Below are positions 50,381 to 59,272 of a stretch of DNA of 64,000 nucleotides, piece by piece (within the stretch, counting starts at the first letter, position 1; the number at the start of each line of letters is the position of its first letter). The stretch is taken from positions 643,444 to 707,443 of the forward strand of contig NZ_JAVCWH010000002.1 in NCBI RefSeq assembly GCF_030846195.1, read 5' to 3'. Made by a program: the position numbers and the translations under genes. Source of the stretch: Paracoccus yibinensis. GTDB lineage: Bacteria; Pseudomonadota; Alphaproteobacteria; Rhodobacterales; Rhodobacteraceae. The notes under the pieces are model-generated. The model made no database searches. It had not been told where the DNA came from and saw only the letters and a list, made by a program, of their open reading frames with translations.

Positions 50381-50755
50381 TTACTTCAGCTCGACCTTGG
50401 CGCCAGCCGCTTCGAGCTTCTTCTTCATTTCCTCAGCGTCGGCCTTGGAAGCGCCTTCCTTCACCTTGCCACCGGCTTCGACCAGGTCCTTGGCTTCTTT
50501 CAGGCCCAGGCCGGTGATGCCGCGCACTTCCTTGATCACGTTGATCTTGTTGGCGCCGGCGTCGACCAGAACGACGTCGAATTCGGTTTTCTCTTCGGCG
50601 GCTTCAGCCGGGCCAGCGGCCGGGCCAGCCATCATGACGGCGCCACCGGCGGCCGGCTCGATGCCGTACTTGTCCTTCAGGATGGTCTTCAGTTCCTGGG
50701 CTTCCAGCAGGGTCAGGCCCACGATTTGTTCGGCGAGTTGATTCAGATCAGCCAT
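50381..50755 (-). CDS. rplL: 50S ribosomal protein L7/L12
   Basis: This 124-residue protein has an N-terminal dimer domain ([20 protein letters not shown]), an alanine-rich hinge (about 45-58) and the factor-binding domain [20 protein letters not shown]. It forms the stalk with L10. Confidence 0.98.
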   Translation of the reverse strand: MADLNQLAEQIVGLTLLEAQELKTILKDKYGIEPAAGGAVMMAGPAAGPAEAAEEKTEFDVVLVDAGANKINVIKEVRGITGLGLKEAKDLVEAGGKVKEGASKADAEEMKKKLEAAGAKVELK

Positions 50756-50819
50756 TTTTCCGTTCTTTCAGTTAGTGTTCCAACGTCGGGTTTTCAACCA
50801 CACGCAGGGATCGGGTTGC

Positions 50820-51335
50820 TTACGCAGCCTCACGTTCCTCAAGGGTCGTAAGGATGCTCGCGATGTTCGAAGCAGGCGCGCCAATGGCACCGGCGATGCT
50901 GGAGGCAGGCGCACCGAGGCAGGACACGATCTGAGCGATAAGCTCTTCACGCGACGGCATCGAGGCGACGGCTTTCACACCGGCCGGATCCAGGGCCGAG
51001 TCACCCATAGCACCGCCCAGGATCACGAAACGATCGTTATCCTTGGCATACTTGTCGGCGATCCGCGCGGCAGCGGTCGGATCCTCCGAATAGGTGATCA
51101 CGGTCATGCCCGTCAGGTAGTCGGCGATGCTTGCGCAAGGCTTACCTTCCAGGGCGATCTTGGCGAGCTTGTTCTTGGCGACGCGAACCGAACCGCCGGC
51201 TTCGCGCATGCGCGCGCGGAGGTCCTGCATATGTGCAACCGTCATCCCCTCGTAGTGGGCAACCACCACGACGCCAGAGCTTTCAAAGATCTGGCCGAGT
51301 TCTTCGACCACCTGTTCTTTTTGTGCTCTATCCAC
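50820..51335 (-). CDS. rplJ: 50S ribosomal protein L10
   Basis: This 171-residue protein starts at GTG 51335 ([17 protein letters not shown]), the usual N-terminus; the open frame extends to a GTG at 51383 but adds no conserved residues. L10 anchors the L7/L12 stalk and represses its own mRNA in E. coli. Confidence 0.96.
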   Translation of the reverse strand: MDRAQKEQVVEELGQIFESSGVVVVAHYEGMTVAHMQDLRARMREAGGSVRVAKNKLAKIALEGKPCASIADYLTGMTVITYSEDPTAAARIADKYAKDNDRFVILGGAMGDSALDPAGVKAVASMPSREELIAQIVSCLGAPASSIAGAIGAPASNIASILTTLEEREAA

Positions 51336-51551
51336 GGTTTCACTCCAAGTTGGGGGTTTCCCCCCGGCTCTCACTTTTCCCACCCGAAGGCAGGTCGGGT
51401 CCGTCTAGGGCAAGATCACCCGAAGGAATCCTTCGGAAAAATGCTTCCCCATCTCAGGAAGGACATTAAGCCGGTTTCCCGGCACCCTCCGTCTCGGACA
51501 GGACGGGGCGGCATTTCGCCCCGCCATTCCCAGCCCGAAGGCTGGCAATTC
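51336..51551 (-). promoter_or_regulatory. Probable rplJ leader region
   Basis: This 216-base gap holds CGGGGCG/CGCCCCG (51504-51523) just after rplA and a 17-base palindrome (51419-51435). Autogenous control by L10-L7/L12 acts in the same leader in other bacteria. I cannot fold it here, so the regulatory role is inferred. Confidence 0.4.
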
Positions 51552-52250
51552 TTACTGCGCCGTGGCCGACGCCACGTCCACCGACACGCCCGGCCCCATG
51601 GTCGAGCTGATCGAGACCTTCTTCATATAGGTCCCTTTGGCGCCCGAGGGCTTGGCGCGGCTGACCGCGTCCACGAAGGCGCGCAGGTTCTGGGCCAGCT
51701 TGTCGTTGTCGAAGGACACCTTGCCGATGCCGGCATGGACGACACCCGCCTTCTCGGCCTTGAACTGGACCTCGCCGCCCTTCGCGGCTTCCACGGCGGC
51801 CTTCACGTCAACCGTCACGGTGCCGACCTTGGGGTTCGGCATCAGGTTGCGCGGGCCCAGGATCTTGCCCAGGCGGCCGACCAGCGGCATCATGTCCGGG
51901 GTCGCGATGCAGCGGTCGAACTCGATCTTGCCGGACTGGATTGTCTCCATCAGGTCTTCGGCGCCGACGATGTCCGCACCGGCAGCCTTGGCTTCGTCAG
52001 CCTTGGGGCCGCGGGCGAAGACGGCGACGCGAACGTCCTTGCCGGTGCCGGCGGGCAGCGTCACGACACCACGGACCATCTGGTCGGCGTGGCGCGGATC
52101 GACGCCCAGGTTCAGCGCGATCTCGACCGTTTCGTCGAACTTGGCCGATGCGGCGCCCTTGACCAGGGTGATCGCATCCTCGACCGTCAGGTTGGCCTTG
52201 CCGTCGAAGGCTGCGCGCGCGGCGGCTTTTTTCTTGGAAATCTTCGCCAT
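51552..52250 (-). CDS. rplA: 50S ribosomal protein L1
   Basis: This 232-residue protein contains [37 protein letters not shown] and [20 protein letters not shown], the L1 signatures. L1 forms the mobile stalk near the E site. It follows rplK by three bases. Confidence 0.98.
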   Translation of the reverse strand: MAKISKKKAAARAAFDGKANLTVEDAITLVKGAASAKFDETVEIALNLGVDPRHADQMVRGVVTLPAGTGKDVRVAVFARGPKADEAKAAGADIVGAEDLMETIQSGKIEFDRCIATPDMMPLVGRLGKILGPRNLMPNPKVGTVTVDVKAAVEAAKGGEVQFKAEKAGVVHAGIGKVSFDNDKLAQNLRAFVDAVSRAKPSGAKGTYMKKVSISSTMGPGVSVDVASATAQ

Positions 52251-52253
52251 GGC

Positions 52254-52706
52254 TTAGCCTTTCACCTCGATACCGATCGACCGGGCGGAACCCAGGATGA
52301 TCTTCATCGCCTGATCGACGTCATTGGCCGACAGGTCGGCCATCTTGGCTTCGGCGATCTCGCGCACCTGCTTGACGGTCACGGTGCCGGCGACCGCACG
52401 GCCCGGCTTGTCCGAACCCTTGGCGCGGTTGCGCTTGCCGACCGGCTTCAGACCGGCAGCCTTTTTCAGCAGGAAGGACGCGGGCGCGGTCTTCGTTTCG
52501 AAGCTGAACGACTTGTCGGCGTAATAGGTGATCACGACCGGAACGGGGGAACCCTGCTCCATCTCCTGCGTGCGGGCGTTGAATTCCTTGCAGAAGGCCA
52601 TGATGTTGATCCCGCGCTGACCCAGGGCCGGGCCGACGGGGGGCGACGGGTTCGCCTGACCCGCCTTGATTTGCAGCTTGAGGCTGCCGACAACTTTCTT
52701 GGCCAT
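52254..52706 (-). CDS. rplK: 50S ribosomal protein L11
   Basis: This 150-residue protein contains the proline-rich N-terminal [20 protein letters not shown] (thiopeptide pocket) and the C-terminal rRNA-binding domain ending [19 protein letters not shown]11 is needed for RelA activation in many bacteria. Confidence 0.98.
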   Translation of the reverse strand: MAKKVVGSLKLQIKAGQANPSPPVGPALGQRGINIMAFCKEFNARTQEMEQGSPVPVVITYYADKSFSFETKTAPASFLLKKAAGLKPVGKRNRAKGSDKPGRAVAGTVTVKQVREIAEAKMADLSANDVDQAMKIILGSARSIGIEVKG

Positions 52707-52781
52707 AGGGCCTTCTCCTTTTTCATCACGCCTGCGGTGCAGGCCGACTTAGCGGTGCGGCGTCCAGCCTCCCGCAGACGA

Positions 52782-53318
52782 TCACGAGGCCTTGGAGACC
52801 TGCGTGAATTCCAGTTCGACCGGCGTGGGCCGGCCAAAGATCGACACCGTGACCTTCAGGCGGGACGAAATCTCGTCCACCTCCTCGACCATGCCCGAGA
52901 AGCCGTCGAACGGCCCGTCGGTCACGTTGACCTTTTCGCCGATCTCGAAGCGGATCAGGTTGCGCGGGGCCGCGGCCTCGCCCGTTCCGCTGCGGTTCAG
53001 CATCGCGTTCACTTCGTCGTCGCGCATCGGCTGGGGCTTGCCCTGCGCGCCCAGAAAGCCCGTGACCCGGTTGATCGAGTTCACCAGGTGATAGGTGCGG
53101 TCCGACATCTCCATGTGGACCAGCACATAGCCCGGCATGAAGCGGCGTTCGGACGTGACCTTCTTGCCGCGCCGGATCTCGATCACTTCCTCGGTCGGGA
53201 CCAGAACCTCGTCGATCTGCTCCTCCAAGCCCTTTTCGGCGACGGCCTGGCGGATCGCCTCGGCGACCTTCTTTTCGAAGTTCGACAGGACGCTGACCGA
53301 ATACCAACGCTTTGCCAT
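52782..53318 (-). CDS. nusG: Transcription antitermination factor NusG
   Basis: This 178-residue protein has an NGN domain (RWYSVSVLSNFEKKVAEAIR, FMPGYVLVHMEMSDRTYHLV) and a C-terminal KOW domain (EIGEKVNVTDGPFDGFSGMV). It binds RNA polymerase and links it to Rho or to S10. Confidence 0.98.
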   Translation of the reverse strand: MAKRWYSVSVLSNFEKKVAEAIRQAVAEKGLEEQIDEVLVPTEEVIEIRRGKKVTSERRFMPGYVLVHMEMSDRTYHLVNSINRVTGFLGAQGKPQPMRDDEVNAMLNRSGTGEAAAPRNLIRFEIGEKVNVTDGPFDGFSGMVEEVDEISSRLKVTVSIFGRPTPVELEFTQVSKAS

Positions 53319-53490
53319 GTTCGATCAAACCCCTGTTCGTCAAAAGGGAATCACCCGGACGGTCCAGGCAAGCCCTTGAATTCCATTATGTCCGCCAAAT
53401 TGAAAGCGGCGCGCAACCCCATTCGATGCACGCCGTCTTGCCGGACAGTTCGGGGCAGATACCCCCCTTGGCCGGAAAATGCAAGCCCGA

Positions 53491-53688
53491 TCAGTTGCTG
53501 ATCAGCCGCAGTCCCTCGGTGATCCCGAAGCGGATCGCCAGGTCCACCAGCGAGAAGAAGATGCTGAAGATCGCGGCCAGGATCAGCACCATGATGGTCG
53601 TCGTGACCACCTCGCGCCGGGTGGGCCAGGTGATCTTGGCGGCCTCGGCGCGGACCTGGTTGATGAACTGGACGGGATTGGTGGCCAC
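53491..53688 (-). CDS. secE: Preprotein translocase subunit SecE
   Basis: This 65-residue protein starts at GTG 53688 with AAGGAG nine bases upstream. It has QVRAEAAKITWPTRREVVTT followed by a single membrane helix, the minimal SecE that clamps SecY. It lies upstream of nusG as usual, with a 172-base gap that shows nothing else. Confidence 0.96.
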   Translation of the reverse strand: MATNPVQFINQVRAEAAKITWPTRREVVTTTIMVLILAAIFSIFFSLVDLAIRFGITEGLRLISN

Positions 53689-53718
53689 GGGCAGGCTCCT
53701 TCGCGGAAATCAGAGGCC

Positions 53719-53747
53719 CATGTAGCCGCGACCGGGTTCCGATTCAA
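53719..53747 (-). promoter_or_regulatory. Putative secE-nusG promoter
   Basis: TTGAAT (53747-53742) and TACATG (53724-53719) lie 17 bases apart on the minus strand, between the methyltransferase stop and secE. Expected transcript start is about 25 bases before the GTG. It would separate secE expression from the upstream gene. Confidence 0.4.
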
Positions 53748-53754
53748 GCCTGCC

Positions 53755-55386
53755 CTAGAGGTCCAGCCCGAACTGCCGGGTCGTGTCCTCCTCTTTCGCG
53801 GGCTTGCGGAAGACATCCGTGCGGGCCAGCGGGATCTTCACCGCGCGTTCGCGCAGGCGCATCGCCTCCTCGATCGTGACGATCTGGATGCGCGGCACGG
53901 GATCGAAGCCGTCAAGGGCGAACTGTCCCGCGCCCGCCGCCTCGGCCTTCATGGGGGCGGTGGGTTCGTGCAGGGTCAGGAAGACGCCAATATCGGCCTT
54001 TTCGCGGTCGATCACGGCGCGCAGCTGGTCGATGTGGTTGCGCTGCCGGTCCTTGCCGCCCTTGACGGACACAAGCGCCACGTTGGTCTTGCCGAAAGGC
54101 AGCCGTCCGTCGATGCCGCCGTCCGCGCCCTTCTTGCCCGCCCGCCAGGGCTGCGCGCCGATCAGGCTGACGGCCCATTTCTCGAATTCCTTCTTGGTGG
54201 TGTCGTCGCGGGCGAACAGGTCATGGGCCGCGGACAGATCCTGCGGCGTGCCGTGGACCTTGTAGGCGACGCCCGGAAAAGCCTCGTTCAACCGGCGTTC
54301 GATCAGGCCGATGGCCAGATGGGTCACGTCGATGCCGATCCATTGCCGCCCCAGCTTCTGCGCGGCATGGACCGTGGTGCCGCATCCGCAGAAGGGATCC
54401 AGCACCACGTCGCCGGGGTTGGACGAGGCGGCGAGGATGCGTTCCAGCAGCGCCACGGGTTTTTGGGTGGGGTAGCCGAGGCGTTCTTGGGCTTGGGAGT
54501 TGATCGGAGGAATGTCGGTCCAGACGGTTCCCATGACGCCACCTTGCTGTTCGTTCAAATACCGTTTCAAACGCGGGCGCTTTGAAGTATCCACCCCCCC
54601 CCCCCGGTTGTTTCTTGGATACCAAATTCGCCCCTCTTGATCCAAGCGAGCCATAGTTTCACGCGAATAACGCCAACCCTTTGGAGGGCTTTCATGACCT
54701 TTCCATTCATACATCATATTAGGCCGAGGATTAGGACTGGTCATGTTGTCCAGCATGTAAGGTCCACGGCCATCCCCATCGTCGCTTCTATATTTTGATG
54801 CCAGATAGGTTTCTGAATGGGCCTCGCGTGGTGTATTCCAAGTGAACGCCCTGCTCTTGGTATAGAAAAGGATTATGTCAGCAACCCGACTCCATGTCTT
54901 ACTGTCGCTATGGGTTGTTGTGCGCTTCCAGTTAATTTCATTCTGGTAACTTCCAGTCCCAAACACCGCATCCAGCAATATCTTCAGATAATGGCTCGCC
55001 GTGGGATCGCAGTGCAGATACAGGCTGCCGGTCGGCTTCAGCACCCGGTGCAAATGGGTCAGGCGCACCGCCATCATCGCCAGATAGGCCATCATGTCGT
55101 TGGTGCCCAGAAAGGAGCGCATCGCCTCCAGCATGGTCGCGGCATCGGTATGGCCCGACCGGCGGACCTCCTGGAAGGCCGTCTCGGCCTCGTCGCCCCA
55201 GTGCCAGGTGTCGTCGAACGCCTCGATCTGGGCCGCCGACTGGTCGCCCGTGGGGCTGCGGAACAGCACGTTGTAGCTGGCGTTGGAATTGAACGGCGGG
55301 TCCAGATAGATCAGGTCCACGCTGTCATCCGCGATATGGTCGCGCAGCACGCGCAGGTTGTCGCCATAGTAAAGGTGGTTCGTCAT
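53755..55386 (-). CDS. DNA methyltransferase fused to Mrr-like nuclease domain, with poly-G tract
   Basis: This 543-residue protein has methyltransferase motif IV first (DPPF, residues 29-32) and the SAM-binding motif I later (DPFCGCGTT, 330-338), the beta-class order of amino-methyltransferases. The segment between, about 150-285, is the expected target-recognition domain. Residues 415-475 read GADGGIDG...VSVKGG, resembling a PD-(D/E)XK Mrr-type fold, although S440 stands where E or Q is usual. A run of 12 G codes R261-G264. Central codon use and GC differ from both ends. It lies between tRNA-Trp and secE, where most relatives have nothing. Confidence 0.9.
   Translation of the reverse strand: MTNHLYYGDNLRVLRDHIADDSVDLIYLDPPFNSNASYNVLFRSPTGDQSAAQIEAFDDTWHWGDEAETAFQEVRRSGHTDAATMLEAMRSFLGTNDMMAYLAMMAVRLTHLHRVLKPTGSLYLHCDPTASHYLKILLDAVFGTGSYQNEINWKRTTTHSDSKTWSRVADIILFYTKSRAFTWNTPREAHSETYLASKYRSDDGDGRGPYMLDNMTSPNPRPNMMYEWKGHESPPKGWRYSRETMARLDQEGRIWYPRNNRGGGVDTSKRPRLKRYLNEQQGGVMGTVWTDIPPINSQAQERLGYPTQKPVALLERILAASSNPGDVVLDPFCGCGTTVHAAQKLGRQWIGIDVTHLAIGLIERRLNEAFPGVAYKVHGTPQDLSAAHDLFARDDTTKKEFEKWAVSLIGAQPWRAGKKGADGGIDGRLPFGKTNVALVSVKGGKDRQRNHIDQLRAVIDREKADIGVFLTLHEPTAPMKAEAAGAGQFALDGFDPVPRIQIVTIEEAMRLRERAVKIPLARTDVFRKPAKEEDTTRQFGLDL
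54541..54990. other. Low-GC segment within the methyltransferase gene
   Basis: Counted lines here have 43-48% G+C (54661, 54781, 54841, 54901), while counted lines on both sides (54061, 54301, 55081) have 60-65%. The segment corresponds to about residues 133-282, the predicted target-recognition domain. The sharp change suggests import of this part alone. Confidence 0.75.
54594..54605 (-). repeat. Homopolymer of 12 G in the methyltransferase coding strand
   Basis: Twelve consecutive G (C on the plus strand) code the end of R261, three glycines and the start of V265. The gene is in frame as shown. Losing one G gives a stop at 54567 after eight altered codons. Gaining one reads out of frame to a stop at 54221. 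Both remove motif I and the nuclease-like domain. Confidence 0.9.
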
Positions 55387-55565
55387 CGCTGTCCCGTGCC
55401 GCCAGGCTTGCCCACCCGGTCCCCCGTATCACGGGCAGGTTAACGAAATGCCCACCCTTCGCAAGGCGCCGGGGACCGCCCCCGAAGGTCGCAATATCCG
55501 CGTCCATGCCTTGCAGGCGGCGCGCCTTGTTCCTAAAGCAAAGCGCCAGAAGGAAGGGGCCAGAC

Positions 55566-56702
55566 TTGCGGATCCTTGTTGACCGTGCGGGGCATTCCCG
55601 CCTTCGCGCGCTTGGGCCGTCCACGGCCGCCGTTCCCGCGACCGAGGCGCTGCGCGCGGGCATCGGCGCGCTGATCGGGCTGGCCGCTGCCGCGGGTCTG
55701 GCCTTCACCATGGCCCCGGACCTGTGGCTGGGGATCTATCTGATCGCGCCGTTCGGGGCCACGTCGGTCCTGATCTTCGCCGCGCCGAACAGCCCGCTGG
55801 CGCAGCCCTGGCCCGCCGTGGTGGGAAACACCCTGTCGGCCCTGGTCGCGCTGCTGGTCTGCCGCCTGGCCGGGGATCCGCTGATCGCGGTGCCGGTCTC
55901 GGTCGGGGCGGCGATCATGATGATGGCGCTGTGCCGGGCGACGCATCCCCCGGGGGGCGCGGTGGCCATGACGGTCGCCATCGGCGCGGACCGGATCGCG
56001 CCCCTGGGGCTGGGCTTCGCCTTCATGCCCGTGGCGGCCGGCACCGCGCTGCTGGTGGGGATCGCGGTGATCTATGCCCATGCGACCGGGCGGCGCTATC
56101 CCTTCCGCCAGTTCGGAGAGGCGAACCCCAACGGCACCGCCGACCCCCCGCCGCCCGAGCGCCTGGGCCTGACCGAGGACGAGCTGTCGCGGATCCTCGT
56201 CCGCTATAACCAGTCGCTGAACCTGGGGGTCGAGGATCTGGCCCGCCTGCTGGCCGCGGCCGAGATGCAGGCGGCCAGCCACCGCACCAAGGCGCAGACG
56301 GCGGGCGACATCATGTCGCGCGATCTGGTCACGGTGGCGCCCGATACCCCCATGCTTGATATCGCGGCCTTGTTTTCGCGCCACGGCTTCACGTCACTGC
56401 CCGTCGTCGGTCCCGAGGGACGTTACCTGGGGGTGATCTTCCAGTTGCACCTGATCGCCCGCGCCCATGCGCGCTTTCGCCCCGACGGCCGGCTGTCGCG
56501 GGTGGGCCACGACCTGCGCGCCGCCGACGTGATGGGCGACCGCCTGCCCACGGCCCGGCCCGACACGCCCATCGCCGCGCTGCTGCCGCCGCTGGCGTCC
56601 AGCGATACCGACGCCGTGCCGGTGCTTGAGGGCGACCGGATCGTCGGCATCGTCACGCGCACGGATCTGGTCGCGGCGCTGGCGCGCGAAAGCCTGCGAT
56701 GA
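55566..56702 (+). CDS. HPP family membrane protein with two CBS domains
   Basis: About 378 residues. The N-terminal membrane part (residues 25-170) carries the family HPP signature in ATHPPGGAVAMTVAIGADRI. Two CBS domains follow (about 240-300 and 318-376), which sense adenosyl ligands and regulate the attached domain. Some HPP proteins are nitrite transporters; the role here is unproven. A TTG at 55566 with AAGGAAGG just upstream is the preferred start; ATG 55506 is also in frame. It converges on tRNA-Trp. Confidence 0.82.
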   Translation: MRILVDRAGHSRLRALGPSTAAVPATEALRAGIGALIGLAAAAGLAFTMAPDLWLGIYLIAPFGATSVLIFAAPNSPLAQPWPAVVGNTLSALVALLVCRLAGDPLIAVPVSVGAAIMMMALCRATHPPGGAVAMTVAIGADRIAPLGLGFAFMPVAAGTALLVGIAVIYAHATGRRYPFRQFGEANPNGTADPPPPERLGLTEDELSRILVRYNQSLNLGVEDLARLLAAAEMQAASHRTKAQTAGDIMSRDLVTVAPDTPMLDIAALFSRHGFTSLPVVGPEGRYLGVIFQLHLIARAHARFRPDGRLSRVGHDLRAADVMGDRLPTARPDTPIAALLPPLASSDTDAVPVLEGDRIVGIVTRTDLVAALARESLR

Positions 56703-56714
56703 TGTCGGAAGGAC

Positions 56715-56790
56715 TGGCAGGGGTTGGGGGACTCGAACCCACGACCCTCGGTTTTGGAGACCGATGCTCTACCAACTGAGCTAAACCCCT
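56715..56790 (-). tRNA. tRNA-Trp (anticodon CCA)
   Basis: Minus-strand reading gives a 7-bp acceptor stem (AGGGGTT/AACCCCT), D arm GCTC/GAGC, anticodon stem TCGGT/ACCGA with loop CTCCAAA, and a T loop TTCGAGT. The CCA end is encoded. The T stem GTGGG/CCCCC has one mismatch. In many bacteria this tRNA lies between tuf and secE. Confidence 0.95.
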
Positions 56791-56826
56791 GCGGTGAGGG
56801 GTTGATAGGGTTTGCCGCAGGTGGCG

Positions 56827-57219
56827 TCAAGCGGGGAAAGCGGGTTTGACCGCCCGCGCGGCGCCGGTTTCGTCCAGGGCCACGAAGGTGAAGGTGGCTT
56901 CCGTCACCTGTTCGCCCGCATCGCGGTCGCGTTCGCGGCGCCAGGCCTCGACATGGATGCGCATCGAGGTGCGGCCGACATGGACCAGTTCGGCATAAAG
57001 CGACACCTCGTCGCCGACCTTGACGGGGCGGTGGAACTTCATCCCCTCGACCGCGATGGTGGCGCTGCGGCCCCGGGCGGTCAGGGCGGCCACGGACCCG
57101 GCGGCAAGGTCCATCTGGCTCATCAGCCAGCCGCCGAAGATGTCGCCCGCCGGGTTGGTATCGGCGGGCATGGCGATGGTGCGGATCGTGGGAAGGCCGG
57201 GAGGCTGGGTCTGGCTCAT
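56827..57219 (-). CDS. Acyl-CoA thioesterase (YciA-type hotdog)
   Basis: This 130-residue hotdog-fold protein has the YciA segment NPAGDIFGGWLMSQMDLAAG with the catalytic aspartate, followed by GMKFHRPVKVGDEVSLYAEL. It hydrolyses acyl-CoA thioesters, probably of medium or long chains. It follows the ABC gene by 55 bases. Confidence 0.9.
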   Translation of the reverse strand: MSQTQPPGLPTIRTIAMPADTNPAGDIFGGWLMSQMDLAAGSVAALTARGRSATIAVEGMKFHRPVKVGDEVSLYAELVHVGRTSMRIHVEAWRRERDRDAGEQVTEATFTFVALDETGAARAVKPAFPA

Positions 57220-57274
57220 GGCGGGTCCTGTGCTTTGGCACGATCAGCGCATGGGGGCGGCCCAAGGGCAAGTG

Positions 57275-59128
57275 CTATGGATCGACTTCCTCTGTCAGGA
57301 ACCCGCCCGACTGCCGCGCCCACAGACGGGCGTAAAGGCCGTCGCGCGCCAGCAGGTCGGCATGGCTGCCCTGTTCGACGATGCGGCCCTTGTCCATGAT
57401 GACCAGCCGGTCCATGGCGGCGATGGTGGACAGGCGATGGGCGATGGCGATGACCGTCTTGCCCGCCATCAGCACATCCAGGCGGGACTGGATCGCGGCC
57501 TCGGCCTCGCTGTCGAGCGCGCTCGTCGCCTCGTCCAGGATCAGGATCGGCGCGTCCTTCAGCGCGACGCGCGCGATGGCGATGCGCTGGCGCTGCCCGC
57601 CCGACAGCTTCACCCCGCGTTCGCCCACATGCGCGTCCAGCCCCCGGCGGCCATGGCTGTCCGACAGAAGGGGCACGAAGTCCTGCGCCTCGGCCATGCG
57701 CAGGGCGGCGGCGATCTCCTCCTCGGTGGCGTCGGGACGGCCATAGGAGATGTTGTCCCGCACGGACCGATGCAGAAGCGAGCTGTCCTGCGTCACCACG
57801 CCAATGGCGGCGCGCAGGCTGTCCTGCGTGACCTTCGAGATGTCCTGCCCGTCGATGGTGATGCGGCCCTGTTCAATGTCGTGGAAGCGCAGCAGCAGGT
57901 TGATCAGCGTCGATTTGCCAGCACCCGACCGGCCCACCAGCCCCACCCTTTCGCCCGGCGCGACATGCAGCGTCAGATCGTCCAGCACCGCCATGGGCCG
58001 CGCGCCCTGAACCCCGCGATAGCGGAAGGTGACGTTGTCGAAGCGGACCTCGCCCGGACCCCGGACCAGGGGCCTGGCGCCGGGGGCGTCGCGCACCTCT
58101 CGCGGCAGGGCGAGGCTGGCGATGCCGTCGCGGACGGTGCCGATGTTTTCGAACAGCGCGGCGAATTCCCACATGATCCAGTGGGCCATGTTGTTCAACC
58201 GCAAGGCCAGGGGCACGGCCACGGCGACCGCCCCCACCTCGACCAGGCCATGCGTCCAGAGCCAGAGGCCAAGACCCGCGACCGCCGCGACCAGGGCCAC
58301 GTTCATCGTGTTCAGCGCGATGTCCTGGACGCTGGACAGCCGCATTTGCAGGTGGACGGTGCGCAGGAAGGCGTCCATCCCCTCGCGCATCCACGCCTCC
58401 TCGCGCGAGGAATGGGAAAACAGCTTGACCGTGGCGATGTTGGTATAGCTGTCCACGACCCGGCCCGTCATCTGCGCCCGCGCGTCTGCCTGCGCCTCGG
58501 CCACGCGGGCAAGGCGCGGCACGATCTGCCACAACATCGCCCCGTAAGCCGTGGCCCAGACCAGGAAGGGCAGCGCCAGCCGCCAGTCCTGGCTGGCCGC
58601 CAGGATCAGCGCGCCCAGGAAATAGATCACGACATAGCTGCCGACATCCATGGCCTTCATCGCGACCTCGCGGACCGCAAGCGCCGTCTGCATCAGCCGC
58701 TGCGCGATCCGCCCCGCGAATTCGTCCTGGAAATAGCCGACCGACTGGCGCAGCAGATACCTGTGCGCCCGCCAGCGGATGCGCTGCGGGAAATTGCCCA
58801 TCAGGCCCTGGTACAGCACCAGCGAGGCCAGCAGGTGCAGCACCGGCAGCACGACCAGCAGCACCACGGCCATGAAGGCAAGCCGCCCGCCCTGGCTGTC
58901 CCAGAACTGGTCGCGCGGCACCTGGGCCAGCTGGTCGATCAGCTCGCCCAGCCAGCCGAACAGCACCACCTCGATGATGGCGATCAGGGCCGAACTGACG
59001 CCGACAAGCAGCAGCCAGGGGATCGCACCCTGGCTGTAATACAGGACAAAGCGGATCAGCGACCGGGGCGGCATGTCCGGGGTTTCGGTCGGATAGGGGT
59101 CGATGCGTCGCTCGAACCACGAAAACAT
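57275..59128 (-). CDS. ABC exporter, fused membrane and ATPase domains
   Basis: This 617-residue half-transporter has six helices (about 35-330) and a nucleotide-binding domain with Walker A GRSGAGKST, signature LSGGQRQR and Walker B ILILDEATSALDSE. It is MsbA/multidrug-like and should act as a homodimer in the inner membrane; cargo is unknown. ATG 59128 is used. It is divergent from the next gene. Confidence 0.92.
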   Translation of the reverse strand: MFSWFERRIDPYPTETPDMPPRSLIRFVLYYSQGAIPWLLLVGVSSALIAIIEVVLFGWLGELIDQLAQVPRDQFWDSQGGRLAFMAVVLLVVLPVLHLLASLVLYQGLMGNFPQRIRWRAHRYLLRQSVGYFQDEFAGRIAQRLMQTALAVREVAMKAMDVGSYVVIYFLGALILAASQDWRLALPFLVWATAYGAMLWQIVPRLARVAEAQADARAQMTGRVVDSYTNIATVKLFSHSSREEAWMREGMDAFLRTVHLQMRLSSVQDIALNTMNVALVAAVAGLGLWLWTHGLVEVGAVAVAVPLALRLNNMAHWIMWEFAALFENIGTVRDGIASLALPREVRDAPGARPLVRGPGEVRFDNVTFRYRGVQGARPMAVLDDLTLHVAPGERVGLVGRSGAGKSTLINLLLRFHDIEQGRITIDGQDISKVTQDSLRAAIGVVTQDSSLLHRSVRDNISYGRPDATEEEIAAALRMAEAQDFVPLLSDSHGRRGLDAHVGERGVKLSGGQRQRIAIARVALKDAPILILDEATSALDSEAEAAIQSRLDVLMAGKTVIAIAHRLSTIAAMDRLVIMDKGRIVEQGSHADLLARDGLYARLWARQSGGFLTEEVDP

Positions 59129-59272
59129 GGTGTCACCGGAATGAACAGGAAAGGGCAAGGGGGCGTTTGCTGGACCCAACGGCGGGCCATGTCAAGCAGC
59201 GCCCCCTGGAACGATGCGACAACCAGCACGTTTCAGGAAGGAAAAGGCCTGCCATCCCGAAAGGACACCACC

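Noticed and set aside
50775..53501. A 908-codon plus-strand frame opposite rplJ to nusG
   Set aside because: It spans several conserved genes on the other strand and has no protein character.
56715..56790. tRNA-Trp as a pseudogene because of a T-stem mismatch
   Set aside because: All other stems, the anticodon loop and the CCA end are intact, so the gene is more likely functional.
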